DNA of 64,000 nt from Ureibacillus thermosphaericus (GTDB lineage Bacteria > Bacillota > Bacilli > Bacillales_A > Planococcaceae), in the NCBI RefSeq assembly GCF_012396605.1, contig NZ_JAAXPW010000005.1, forward strand, positions 1 through 64,000. Reading direction: 5' to 3'. How positions within the stretch are numbered: position 1 is the stretch's first letter; every line of letters begins with the position of its first letter. A model generated the notes under the pieces. That model saw only the letters and a program-made list of their open reading frames with translations. It was not told the DNA's origin and searched no databases. Both the position numbers and the translations under genes were made by a program. This document shows positions 35,236 to 44,317 of the stretch, one piece after another.

Positions 35236-37329
35236 TAGTGGAGCCCTCATTGGTTCGTTGTGAAAGAACAGATTGACTTCGCGATTTTCTTTAATAACAT
35301 TATTCTCATGTAAAAAGGTCATTGGGGATGTTATCGTAAATTCCACTGAAAATTTCCCGTTTTGATAATTTGTATTTCGATAGAGTCCATCGATACTTTC
35401 ACCAGATAAAATACCGCCATAATGAAGGGTATATGTTTGGTTCAATTTCAAATCAGGAGTGCTAATGACAATCGATTGGAATTCTTTTTCAGGTTTAACA
35501 GCAATAATTTCATTTTCCTTTGAATCGGTGATATAAAGGCTTGTATTTGCTTGTTGCTCTTTAAGAAAAGTCATCATAATTGTGTTTTGACTAGAATTAT
35601 TGGAAACCCCTTGTGCTTTACCGTCGCTGCCCGCAGCTATGAGGATACCGCCTTCCATCAGAAATGTGTGGTCATAGTCTAATGGACCATTGTTGTTATT
35701 GGTTGGACCATAGACAATCACCGTACCACCTGTCATTCTAATGGAACCGTTCGAGTCGAGTCCGTCACCATCTGCATTGACGTATAAATAGCCACCTTCA
35801 ATTAATAATAATCTTTCGTCATTGTTCGATTGATTTGTTTGTGAATTTTCGCCTTGTATATTCACTCCATCATCTTCCGCAAATACATGGTACGTTCCAT
35901 CACGAATAATAATTTTTTTCCCTTCAATGCCTTCATAACTTTTTGCAATGTTTACATTTCCGCCTTCTAGTGTAACGGTATCATCAGCGTGAATGGCATC
36001 GTCTTCGGTAGAAATGTGAATGATACCATCTGATATAAAAATATCTTTACCATGAATGGCATCATCGAGTGAGTTGATGTTGAATGTTCCCCCCATAATC
36101 GAAATGCTTGTGCCTGCCTTAATTCCTTTTGTGCTTTTATTACTCGGAACTCGATTATTTTGAAGAATAGGTGAATTCATTTCTTCTTGTGGTAGTGGTT
36201 GTTTTACAGGATTGGGTGATGCCGTAGAAAATTGCGGTAGCATTGACCCGTTCATTTGCTTATCAGAGAAACTAGAAGAATCAGAGGGCATTGGTATGGA
36301 AATTTGTTGTAACATTTCGGGATTCGCTTGTAAAATGGCTAGCGCTTTATCGTATGTTTCCACGCCTTCCAATTGTTTTTTTACTTCATCAGAAACTTCA
36401 ATATGATGAAGAAGATATTCGATTAATTCTCGATCATTAAAATTCGTCCCCGTTGATATTTCTTCAGATGTTTCAATTCTTTTTTGACCACCGCCACCTG
36501 TAGTAATAGTATATTTTCCTCCTCTGATAGCAACGATTTTTTCGCTTTGAATCCCATCGCCACCTGCATTGATTGTGAAGGTACCACTTTCTAATACGAT
36601 ATGACCTTTTGACTGAACTTCATGGTTGGTGGATTTTAGCCCATCACCGCCAACCGTTAAATTGATTATTGCATCTTTTATGGCTAGTAAGTCGCTTCCG
36701 ATGATTCCGTCGTCAGGTGCGGTAATGTCGATGGTTCCTCCTGTTATTTTTAAATCGTCGTTGCAGTTAATGGCATCATTAAAGTGGCTTTTAATTGTTA
36801 AGGTACCGGGTCCGTTGATGGTTAAGTCATCTTTACTATAGATTGTAGCGGTTGGTTGATCTGTAACGTTTTCATAGACATACTCGGATGCATCCGTAAG
36901 GGTATTAATTGTATTTTCTTCAAGAGTGATGATGGTTTTATCTGCTTGTTTAATATATATTGGGGAAGTGGTAGATGAATGAATGGTGGCACCATTGAAT
37001 ACGAGGCGAACATTTCCGGAATCCTTAGTATCAACGATTATTTGCCCGTCATCCAGTGCACCTTCAAAGACATATGTGCCAGTTGTATAAATGAAAATTT
37101 GATTTCCTTCTACAACGGCTCCATCATTTCCATCGATTGTTGCAGTTATTCCTTTTAACTGAATCAAAGTAAACGTATCTTCTTGCCAAGGAGAGTAGTA
37201 GTCGCTTTTCTCATAAGAAACAAGTTTCGAGATGTCCTTTTGCTCCTCTACCGCTTTGTCTGTACATCCACAAATTAATAAAAAAGAACAAAGGGATAGG
37301 AACATGAATATCATTTGATTTTTCGCCAT
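35233..37329 (-). CDS. Lipoprotein with Cthe_2159-type carbohydrate-binding beta-helix
   Basis: The 698-residue lipoprotein has lipobox LLICGC near residue 20. The rest is a ladder of short repeats (GGTIDITAPDDGIIGSD, GGTFNINSLDDAIHGKD, GGYLYVNADGDGLDSNG) that predict a right-handed parallel beta-helix, with D/N-rich turns likely to bind Ca2+. This is the pattern of the Cthe_2159 family, whose founder binds cellulose and pectin-type acidic sugars; it is often called a carbohydrate-binding domain protein. A Pro/Ser/Met-rich insert at about residues 290-400 splits the helix. The ATG follows AAAGGAGAATTT. Its role in this organism is unknown, perhaps in cell surface or biofilm matrix. Confidence 0.8.
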   Translation of the reverse strand: MAKNQMIFMFLSLCSFLLICGCTDKAVEEQKDISKLVSYEKSDYYSPWQEDTFTLIQLKGITATIDGNDGAVVEGNQIFIYTTGTYVFEGALDDGQIIVDTKDSGNVRLVFNGATIHSSTTSPIYIKQADKTIITLEENTINTLTDASEYVYENVTDQPTATIYSKDDLTINGPGTLTIKSHFNDAINCNDDLKITGGTIDITAPDDGIIGSDLLAIKDAIINLTVGGDGLKSTNHEVQSKGHIVLESGTFTINAGGDGIQSEKIVAIRGGKYTITTGGGGQKRIETSEEISTGTNFNDRELIEYLLHHIEVSDEVKKQLEGVETYDKALAILQANPEMLQQISIPMPSDSSSFSDKQMNGSMLPQFSTASPNPVKQPLPQEEMNSPILQNNRVPSNKSTKGIKAGTSISIMGGTFNINSLDDAIHGKDIFISDGIIHISTEDDAIHADDTVTLEGGNVNIAKSYEGIEGKKIIIRDGTYHVFAEDDGVNIQGENSQTNQSNNDERLLLIEGGYLYVNADGDGLDSNGSIRMTGGTVIVYGPTNNNNGPLDYDHTFLMEGGILIAAGSDGKAQGVSNNSSQNTIMMTFLKEQQANTSLYITDSKENEIIAVKPEKEFQSIVISTPDLKLNQTYTLHYGGILSGESIDGLYRNTNYQNGKFSVEFTITSPMTFLHENNVIKENREVNLFFHNEPMRAPL

Positions 37330-37469
37330 CAAATTCTCCTTTATTTTTACTAGGCTTACTAATAAATGGTTCTACTGTTTTATTTATGCTGTAAAATTCT
37401 TCTCATAACCTGCTAAGTTTGAGTTTTGAATGATTTTCAGTTACTTGTATTTCGAATGCAATTTCCGTC

Positions 37470-37925
37470 TAAGGAGGATAATAGTCAAAGGAGTAAACAT
37501 AATAGTTAATCGATAAAAACAGCCTAGAGTGACGGGAGATAATAGTCAAACTTCCGAAGATAATAGTCATTCACGAGAGGATAATAGTCAAAGGGGCAAA
37601 CATAATAGCCAATCGATAAAAAAAGCCTCGAGCGATGGGAGATAATAGTCAAACTTCCAAAGATAATAGTCATTCACGAGAGGATAATAGTCAAAGGAAC
37701 GAACATAATAGTCAATCGATAAAAATAGCCGCAAGCGATGGACGATAATAGTCAAACTTCCAAAGATAATAGTCATTCACGAGAGGATAATAGTCAAAGG
37801 AACGAACATAATAGCCAATCGATAAAAATAGCCGCAAGCGATGGACGATAATAGTCAAATTTCAGAAGATAATAGTCATTCACGAGAGGATAATAGTCAA
37901 AGGAACGAACATAATAGCCATGCCT
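37470..37925. repeat. Second 103-bp-period array with the ATAATAGTC motif
   Basis: The anchor ATAATAGTCAAAGG recurs at 37478, 37581, 37684, 37787 and 37890, an exact 103-bp period in four full units plus a partial one. Inside a unit the ATAATAG motifs are 21, 40, 21 and 21 bp apart, so again one 21-bp slot is degenerate. The 10-bp sequences between motifs differ from the array at 172-1013. It lies between the beta-helix gene and the bioB terminator, both on the minus strand. Confidence 0.95.
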
Positions 37926-37929
37926 CCAA

Positions 37930-37960
37930 AGAAAAAAGAGCGAAACAACTATTCGCTCTT
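37930..37960 (-). terminator. Terminator of the biotin operon
   Basis: On the minus strand the stem AAGAGCGAA/TTCGCTCTT with loop TAGTTG(T) is followed by TTTTCTTTGG. It lies 26 bp after bioB. Confidence 0.85.
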
Positions 37961-37985
37961 ATTCAATCATAGAGGGTATATTCCA

Positions 37986-38984
37986 TTAAACATTTAATAA
38001 TTCCTGTTGTTTTTCAGTGAGTTCAATTTCAAATCCTAAGTCCTCAAGCATTTTATAATCTTGATTTTTTTCTTGTCCTTCCGTTGTTAAGTAATCACCG
38101 ACAAAGATGCTGTTTGCTGCGTATAGTCCAAGCGGTTGCAAGGAGCGCAGATTTACTTCACGCCCACCAGAGATACGAATTTCTTTTGTTGGATTCATGT
38201 AGCGGAATAATGCAAGCACTTTTAAGCAATAGCGAGGATTCAGCTCATTCGTCCCTTCCAGTTTTGTTCCCTCAATGGCATGTAAGAAGTTAACTGGAAT
38301 TGAATCTGCATCAAGTGCTCGTAAAGCCCGAGCAATATCAACTACATCTTGCTTTGTTTCTTTCATTCCGATAATGGCGCCAGAGCAAGGTGAAAGGCCG
38401 TGTTTTTTCACGATATCGATCGTATTGATCCGGTCTTGGTACGTATGAGTTGTCGTAATGAATTCGTGATGTCTTTCTGAAGTATTAATGTTATGGTTGT
38501 ATCGATCAACCCCTGCTTCTTTTAACTGTTCTGCTTGTTCCTCTTTCAATATCCCTAAACAAGCACATACTTTTAATCCGTACTTTTCTTTAATTTCTTT
38601 TACTGCTTCACTAACCACGTTCACATCTTTTCGAGTTGGACCGCGGCCGCTTGCAACAATGCAATAAGTGCCAATTTTATTTTCAAAAGCAATTCTCGCG
38701 CCTTCTAAAATTTGTTCTTTTGTAATAAAAGGATATTTTTCGATAGGGGCTGTGGATTTTGAAGATTGAGCACAATAGCCGCAATCTTCAGGGCAGTACC
38801 CGCTTTTAGCATTCATAATCATGTTCAATTTCACTTTTTTGCCGAAGTAGTGTTTACGAATCGTAAAAGCTCCATGTAATAATGGCAGTAGTTCATCATC
38901 GTCAGCGTTCAAAATCTCCATTGCTTCTTCATTAGAAAGTTCTTTTCCGTTAATAACTTCTTGTGCTAAAGTTTGCCATTTCAT
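37986..38984 (-). CDS. bioB: Biotin synthase
   Basis: BioB is a radical-SAM enzyme that inserts sulfur into dethiobiotin. The 332-residue protein has the cluster motif CPEDCGYCAQ (CxxxCxxC, about residue 60), the biotin synthase segments YNHNINTSERHHEFITTTHTYQDR and PVNFLHAIEGTKLEG, and RISGGREVNLRSLQPLG containing the conserved Arg that holds the second cluster. It is the last gene of bioD-bioA-bioY-bioB; its ATG overlaps the bioY stop by 4 nt. Confidence 0.97.
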   Translation of the reverse strand: MKWQTLAQEVINGKELSNEEAMEILNADDDELLPLLHGAFTIRKHYFGKKVKLNMIMNAKSGYCPEDCGYCAQSSKSTAPIEKYPFITKEQILEGARIAFENKIGTYCIVASGRGPTRKDVNVVSEAVKEIKEKYGLKVCACLGILKEEQAEQLKEAGVDRYNHNINTSERHHEFITTTHTYQDRINTIDIVKKHGLSPCSGAIIGMKETKQDVVDIARALRALDADSIPVNFLHAIEGTKLEGTNELNPRYCLKVLALFRYMNPTKEIRISGGREVNLRSLQPLGLYAANSIFVGDYLTTEGQEKNQDYKMLEDLGFEIELTEKQQELLNV

Positions 38985-39559
38985 TTAGGTACCTCCAATA
39001 CATTGAACATTTTTTTATTTAATAAGAAGTAAATTCTTCTTGCAAACAGTCCAGTAACTATTGCTAATACAATGTCAACACCAACAGTGCTTAAAAAAGC
39101 AGTCATAAATACGGTTGATGCACTTGTTGGCATGTCCAGCAAGAAATTTAGTGCAAAGTATACGTATGGCGCACCAATTGCATAAATAACGAAAGTGCCG
39201 ACTAAATTTGCAACAACAAATCGTAAGCGGGAAGGTTCTTCTCCTCCACGTTCAATGATGTATCCTATAATAAAAGCACCAACAGCAAAGCCGACTAAAT
39301 AACCGAAAGTAGGTTGCAATACATATGTCAGTCCTCCACCTTGAGTAAAGACAGGTAGCCCTGCTAAACCAACAAAGATATATACTAATTGACTTTGTAA
39401 ACCTCTTTTACTGCCTAAAATGGAGCCAGCTAAAAAAACAATGATAATTTGCATTGTAAATGGAACGATTGGCAATGGTATTTTGATAAATGCTCCTATC
39501 GCGGTCAATGCAGCGAATATCGCTACTAATGTAAGTGAAAAAATCTGTGAATTTCTCAT
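38981..39559 (-). CDS. bioY: Biotin transporter BioY
   Basis: BioY is the substrate-binding membrane component of biotin uptake (ECF type). The 192 residues have six hydrophobic segments with [22 protein letters not shown] near 28 and [18 protein letters not shown] near 75, both BioY signatures. It overlaps bioA by 4 nt and bioB by 4 nt. Its place inside a synthesis operon under a BirA-type operator couples import and synthesis to biotin level. Confidence 0.95.
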   Translation of the reverse strand: MRNSQIFSLTLVAIFAALTAIGAFIKIPLPIVPFTMQIIIVFLAGSILGSKRGLQSQLVYIFVGLAGLPVFTQGGGLTYVLQPTFGYLVGFAVGAFIIGYIIERGGEEPSRLRFVVANLVGTFVIYAIGAPYVYFALNFLLDMPTSASTVFMTAFLSTVGVDIVLAIVTGLFARRIYFLLNKKMFNVLEVPK

Positions 39560-40926
39560 ATAATTCCCACCTTTTTCTTTTTGAAAAACTCGACAATTTC
39601 TTCTTTAGCTGTATTAACCATCCATTCTATTTCCTCTTCAGAAATGATATATGGTGGCATGAAATATAAAATATTGCCAAGGGGTCTTAGTAAAATTCCT
39701 CTATTTAATGCTCTTTTATAAATTCGATAGCCGATTCGCTCTTCACTTGGGAGAGGGGCTTTTGTTTTTTTGTCTGCAACTAATTCAATTGCGCCAACAA
39801 ATCCTGTTTGTCGATATTCACCGACATATGGAAGTGAATCGAAGGCTTCGTGTGCTAATTTATTTAAAAGTTTTGCTTTCTTTGCAATTTTTTCTAATAC
39901 TTGCTCTTCTTCAAATATGGCAAGCACTTCTTGGGCCGCTCGCAATGCAAGTGGATTGCCTGAGTAGCTGTGGGAATGCAAGAAAGCTTTCATTGTGCCG
40001 TAATCGTCATAAAACGCATAGTAAATTTTGTTTGTTGTTAGCACTGCTGAAAGCGGCAAATATCCTCCGGTAATGCCTTTCGATAAGCAGAGAAAATCCG
40101 GTGTTATATCTGCTTGTTCACATGCAAATAACGTTCCAGTTCTTCCAAAACCAACCGCAATTTCATCCGCAATAAGATGCACGTCGTATTGATCGCACAA
40201 TGTCCGTAATTTTTTTAAGAAAACGGGAGGATACATATTCATGCCGCCTGCAATTTGAATTAACGGTTCAATAATGGCAGCAGAAAGAGTATCAGCATGC
40301 ATCTTAAATTGCTCTTCCACAAACATTGCACAAGGAGCATCGCAAGTACCTGGATGTTCAGCAAATGGACAGCGATAACAATTTGGTCCTTCTGCTTGAA
40401 CAACATTTAATAAAAGAGGTTGAAAAACTTTGTTATATAAATCTACCGCCCCGACTGACAAAGCTCCGAGCGTTTCTCCGTGATAAGCATTTGTAAAAGT
40501 TAAGAAGCGTTGTTTTTTTGGTTGTCCAATTTGAGCACGATATTGAAAGCTCATCTTTAACGCTATTTCAATGGCAGCTGAACCGTTATCTGCAAAAAAT
40601 ACTTTTTCTAATCCATCCGGAGTTTTTTCAACCAGTTTTGTTGCCACATGTATAGCTGGTTCATGGGTAAAGTTCGCAAAAATTACATGCTCTAATTTTT
40701 TTGCTTGGTCGGCAATTGCCTTGCTAATGCGCGGATTGGCATGGCCAAATAAGTTGACCCACCAAGATGAAACGGCATCTAAATAGCGATTTCCTTGCTT
40801 GTCATATAGCCAAATGCCTTCACCTCTCTCTATAACGATTGGTGGAAATGTTTCATAGTCTTTCATTTGGGAACATGGGTGCCAAATATATTTAAAGTCA
40901 AGATCTTGTAGTTCGGAGTAATTCAC
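39556..40926 (-). CDS. bioA: Adenosylmethionine-8-amino-7-oxononanoate aminotransferase
   Basis: BioA converts KAPA to DAPA using SAM or lysine as amino donor and PLP. The 456-residue class III aminotransferase shows [14 protein letters not shown] at the N terminus, [36 protein letters not shown], and the PLP lysine in [16 protein letters not shown] (about residue 280). The GTG start lies inside the end of bioD (29-bp overlap). Confidence 0.95.
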   Translation of the reverse strand: MNYSELQDLDFKYIWHPCSQMKDYETFPPIVIERGEGIWLYDKQGNRYLDAVSSWWVNLFGHANPRISKAIADQAKKLEHVIFANFTHEPAIHVATKLVEKTPDGLEKVFFADNGSAAIEIALKMSFQYRAQIGQPKKQRFLTFTNAYHGETLGALSVGAVDLYNKVFQPLLLNVVQAEGPNCYRCPFAEHPGTCDAPCAMFVEEQFKMHADTLSAAIIEPLIQIAGGMNMYPPVFLKKLRTLCDQYDVHLIADEIAVGFGRTGTLFACEQADITPDFLCLSKGITGGYLPLSAVLTTNKIYYAFYDDYGTMKAFLHSHSYSGNPLALRAAQEVLAIFEEEQVLEKIAKKAKLLNKLAHEAFDSLPYVGEYRQTGFVGAIELVADKKTKAPLPSEERIGYRIYKRALNRGILLRPLGNILYFMPPYIISEEEIEWMVNTAKEEIVEFFKKKKVGII

Positions 40927-41599
40927 GATTCATCAGCCTTTCGAAAATCGTTTCTTCATCAAAGCTTTCAATCGTTCGATTTCCTTCCACAACGACAAAT
41001 TGTTGATGGGGAATAAAACGTTGTAAAGTTTGAATATTATTTTTTTCGATTTCACTATGTTCGTATTGGTTGATAACGATTCCGAGCAATTCAATTCCTC
41101 TTGCATTTAATGCGCCAATTGACAACAATGTGTGATTGATTGTGCCAAGTTTCGGATGGGTAACTAATACAACAGGTAGTTTCGAGCGTTGAATGATATC
41201 TAGTAAAGTTAAAGAAGTATGAGATTGCAGAGGTACATAAAGTCCTCCAGCCCCTTCACAAATCACAACATCATATTCATCCTGTAATTGTTCAATTTTA
41301 TTGAGTATTTTTGCTCCGCTAATCCACTCTCCCTCAAGTTCTGCTGCATAATGAGGAGAAGCAGGAGCGGGGAAAGAATATGAATTAATGGAATTAGGCG
41401 ATAATGGTTGCAAACTATAATTTAGGTAACTAGACGTATCATGATAGTAGGTTTTATTGTTCTTTTTCATGACGCCTGTTTGTACCGGCTTATAAGGAAC
41501 CACTTTGAATCCTTTTTTTTGCAAATAGCGCATTAATAATGTGGCAATAAAGGTTTTTCCTACATCTGTGTCTGTTCCAACGACCCAAAAATGGTTCAA
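40898..41599 (-). CDS. bioD: Dethiobiotin synthetase
   Basis: BioD closes the ureido ring of dethiobiotin from DAPA, CO2 and ATP. The 233-residue protein has the P-loop [12 protein letters not shown] (about residue 8), YKPVQTG with the substrate Lys near 37 and [11 protein letters not shown] near 113. It starts with TTG behind GAAGGTGA. It is first in the operon, 25 bp after the BirA-type operator. No bioF, bioW or bioI is in the operon. Confidence 0.93.
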   Translation of the reverse strand: MNHFWVVGTDTDVGKTFIATLLMRYLQKKGFKVVPYKPVQTGVMKKNNKTYYHDTSSYLNYSLQPLSPNSINSYSFPAPASPHYAAELEGEWISGAKILNKIEQLQDEYDVVICEGAGGLYVPLQSHTSLTLLDIIQRSKLPVVLVTHPKLGTINHTLLSIGALNARGIELLGIVINQYEHSEIEKNNIQTLQRFIPHQQFVVVEGNRTIESFDEETIFERLMNRELLRTTRS

Positions 41600-41623
41600 A
41601 ACATCACCTTCTTAGTTGTTTTC

Positions 41624-41656
41624 TTGTTAACTGGATTAATTCATAAGTTAACACAA
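41624..41656. promoter_or_regulatory. BirA-type operator upstream of bioD
   Basis: TTGTTAAC (41624-41631) and GTTAACA (41647-41653), followed by CAA, form an inverted repeat with a 15-bp spacer, the geometry of biotin repressor sites in Bacillales. It lies 25 bp before the bioD start. Confidence 0.8.
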
Positions 41657-41949
41657 TTTATTTTCCACGTAAATACCAATTTTTGAATTTTATATTCGAA
41701 TAGGTAATTGGGAGGCTTTCATAAACAGAAAGTAATGGGTGGAAGAGAGAATACTATTTTGAAACAATATGGAACATTTCTTTTGTTTATACGGACTAAT
41801 AAATAGGGGGTTGGAATTTGTATTATTTTCCAAACGAAAGATAGACTGGAATTAATTGCTGAAACTATCATCTATTTTGTAGAAAAGGTATAATTATCAT
41901 ATTGAAGCGGATGACGTTCATTTGATTAATGCATATTGGAGGATTTTTT
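41657..41949. other. Divergent spacer between bioD and the SLH protein
   Basis: AT-rich, with no gene seen. It must hold promoters for both directions. GGAGGATTTTTT (41938-41949) is the ribosome site of the SLH gene. Confidence 0.4.
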
Positions 41950-43650
41950 ATGAAAAAGAAAAAATGGTTGAATTTATTTACCGCAGCGACTGCTGTCACG
42001 ATTGCTGCAACAGCAGTTCCCGTTGCTTCAAGTGCGGCACAATTTTCAGATATAAAAGGTGACACTCATGAACAGGCAATTGTTCAATTAGTGGATGCAG
42101 GAATTATTAAAGGATATCCTGATGGGACATTTAGAGCTTATCAAGATTTAACGTGTTCCGATGTAGTGAAATTGATTGGTAGATTTATAAAGTTACAAGG
42201 CTATGAAATTCCTAGCGATTATAAAACGAATATGCGCTTTTTAGACCTTTCTAAAAATACGGATGATGAGTTGCTTCAGTATTCAGCACTAGTAAAAGAT
42301 GCAGGGATTTTTGAAGGGAATCGATTAAATCCAACACAAGCAATGACCCGTGAAGATATGGCGGTGATTTTAGCAAATACATTATCAAAAATTTATCAAG
42401 TTGACGTTCATCATTATGTTGATGCTCAATCTTTTGAAATTGAAGTGACTGATATACAAGAAGCGAAAGAAAGTGCCCGTTCATCAATTCAAGTATTAGA
42501 CTACTTTAACATAACGAATGTAAAAGAATTCAAACCCAAAGCTACTTTAAAGAGAGGGCAATTTGCTTCATTTTTACAAAGACTGATAAACACTACGCTA
42601 ACGGAAAAACTCTTCCAAGTGAAAAAGGTTGAAGTAGTAGGGAACGAAATCGTAGTTCAATTTAATGAAGCAGTCAACTTGCCAACATCAACTAGTTCGA
42701 AGGAAATAGCAACATATTTCAAATTAGTAGGATTAGAAAATGAAGTATTTGCAAAAGGTGAATTAAATAAAGAGGGGGATTCATACACAATTACCCTTAA
42801 TTCAAAAAATGAAGGAAACTATCGCTTCGAAATAAAAGGGGTACCTTCAAAATCAGGAAAAATTTTACCAGCATTTGACAAACGAATTAGTATTCAGAAA
42901 ACTGAAGAACCAAAAGAAGAAACAAGGTTTGTAGTAGAAAGTGAAAAATTCGTTCTTGGAGTTACTCCAGATGGTCAAATAGTAGATAAATATGATGCAA
43001 ATATTAAGGTTTATGGTTTCGTGAATCATGATAAAGTCGAATTACCAAGCAGTGCTTACACCATTACAACGAATAGCAAATATTTAAATGTAGATGGTAA
43101 TAAAGTGACTGCGAATGTTGATGCCATTGAAGCAGATGGTATTTTAGATGAGGAAAATCAAACTTATGAAGCTGATATTTTCATCACCATTAACCAAACA
43201 GGCGAACAAATCAAGCATACTCTTACACTTTCAAGTGAAAAGGTAAAGGTAAATGGTAAATTCGTTTTAATCAATAAAAATTCTTTAAGTCAGAAAGAAT
43301 TAAAAGAGATTGATGTAGAAGTTTCTGAATATGGTTTAGTATTAACAGCAACGGATTTATTCAAAGAAATCTATGAAGAGGGTTATTTTGAAATAGAGGA
43401 TCAATACGGTAAAGAAGCAAACTTTAATCCGAATACAGGGCTAGTTACCTTTGCAGACGGATCCTCAAGGGAAATTCGTCCAATTATTACAAACATTAAT
43501 ACTACAAATGATCAATATGAAATCTCCTACAATGGAACAATAAACTTAATGATTGGTTTAGGAGAAAAAGGGCTATCCCGAGGAGACTCTTTCAATTTAA
43601 AATTAAGCATTGATGATGCAACGGTTATTGTAAAAGTTTATATGAGATAA
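41950..43650 (+). CDS. Secreted S-layer-homology (SLH) surface protein
   Basis: This 566-residue protein has a Sec signal peptide (MKKKKWLNLFTAATAVTIAA, cut after about ASSAA). Three SLH modules follow: FSDIKGDTHEQAIVQLVDAGIIKGYPDGTF, a middle one around AGIFEGNRLNPTQAMTREDMA, and a degenerate third around KPKATLKRGQFASFLQ, together about residues 33-215. SLH triplets bind pyruvylated cell-wall polymer. The rest, about 350 residues, is beta-rich, with an Ig-like module (VEVVGNEIVVQFNEAV) and no recognised catalytic site. The ATG follows GGAGGA. It may be a minor surface protein. Confidence 0.88.
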   Translation: MKKKKWLNLFTAATAVTIAATAVPVASSAAQFSDIKGDTHEQAIVQLVDAGIIKGYPDGTFRAYQDLTCSDVVKLIGRFIKLQGYEIPSDYKTNMRFLDLSKNTDDELLQYSALVKDAGIFEGNRLNPTQAMTREDMAVILANTLSKIYQVDVHHYVDAQSFEIEVTDIQEAKESARSSIQVLDYFNITNVKEFKPKATLKRGQFASFLQRLINTTLTEKLFQVKKVEVVGNEIVVQFNEAVNLPTSTSSKEIATYFKLVGLENEVFAKGELNKEGDSYTITLNSKNEGNYRFEIKGVPSKSGKILPAFDKRISIQKTEEPKEETRFVVESEKFVLGVTPDGQIVDKYDANIKVYGFVNHDKVELPSSAYTITTNSKYLNVDGNKVTANVDAIEADGILDEENQTYEADIFITINQTGEQIKHTLTLSSEKVKVNGKFVLINKNSLSQKELKEIDVEVSEYGLVLTATDLFKEIYEEGYFEIEDQYGKEANFNPNTGLVTFADGSSREIRPIITNINTTNDQYEISYNGTINLMIGLGEKGLSRGDSFNLKLSIDDATVIVKVYMR

Positions 43651-43660
43651 ATTTGTAATT

Positions 43661-43706
43661 AGGGATATTAAACTAGATTAGGGTTTAGTTTAATATCCCT
43701 TTTTTA
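43661..43706 (+). terminator. Terminator after the SLH gene
   Basis: The perfect 14-bp stem AGGGATATTAAACT/AGTTTAATATCCCT is followed by TTTTTTATT. Confidence 0.9.
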
Positions 43707-43822
43707 TTATGTTTCAAAAAAATTGATAGTTATTTCTAACTTTTTAAAAAATTCCGCAATAGGTAATTGATATTTTTTGATGAACTTGATATATTACTAT
43801 TGGTATAAATTGTTATACTTTG

Positions 43823-43882
43823 AAAAATAAAACTATTATACTTATAGTGTTATTGAATTATTAGGTATATAGTTTTATTTTT
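43823..43882. repeat. Inverted repeat in the leader of the STAS-like gene
   Basis: AAAAATAAAACTAT (43823-43836) and its exact complement (43869-43882) are separated by 32 bp, ending 44 bp before the next ATG. It could form a hairpin in the mRNA leader or be an operator. Confidence 0.55.
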
Positions 43883-43925
43883 CTGATTTATTATTACAAA
43901 TTTATTATTGGAAGGATGGAATAGT

Positions 43926-44273
43926 ATGAGAGAAGGATTTTACTCTATTCAAGTAAATTCAGTGCAAAAAGTAGTGAATATGGTTGTAGGAGGCTCATTT
44001 TCTCCAGAAAAAGTGCAACAATTTTTAAATGATTACCATAAGAACCTTGATCCGATTCCAGCTAGTCAATATGAATTACGCTTTGATTGTCGTGATTTAA
44101 ATGTTATAACGCAAGATATGATTCCACATTTACAAGGATGTTTCGAACTTTATAAAACTACAGGGTTTAAAAAAGTAGTTGTGGAAATTAAACAAAGTGC
44201 AATTATTAAAATGCAATTGAATAGAATTGCAAAAACTGTAGGTTTAGAGCCATTTGAAGTAGTTGAAGTATAA
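43926..44273 (+). CDS. Small STAS-like protein of unknown function
   Basis: This 115-residue soluble protein has alternating strands and helices (FYSIQVNSVQKVVNMVVGG, YELRFDCRDLNVITQDM, FKKVVVEIKQSAIIKMQL), reminiscent of STAS/SpoIIAA-like folds without a clear phosphorylatable Ser in the usual place. The ATG follows GGAAGGATGG. It is 44 bp upstream of a KAS III-like gene on the same strand with no terminator between, so the two probably form an operon. The family assignment is a structural guess. Confidence 0.6.
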   Translation: MREGFYSIQVNSVQKVVNMVVGGSFSPEKVQQFLNDYHKNLDPIPASQYELRFDCRDLNVITQDMIPHLQGCFELYKTTGFKKVVVEIKQSAIIKMQLNRIAKTVGLEPFEVVEV

Positions 44274-44317
44274 TTGTTCTTCTCGTTTCAAAGTTGTATA
44301 GGAGGCTTTTAGTAAGC

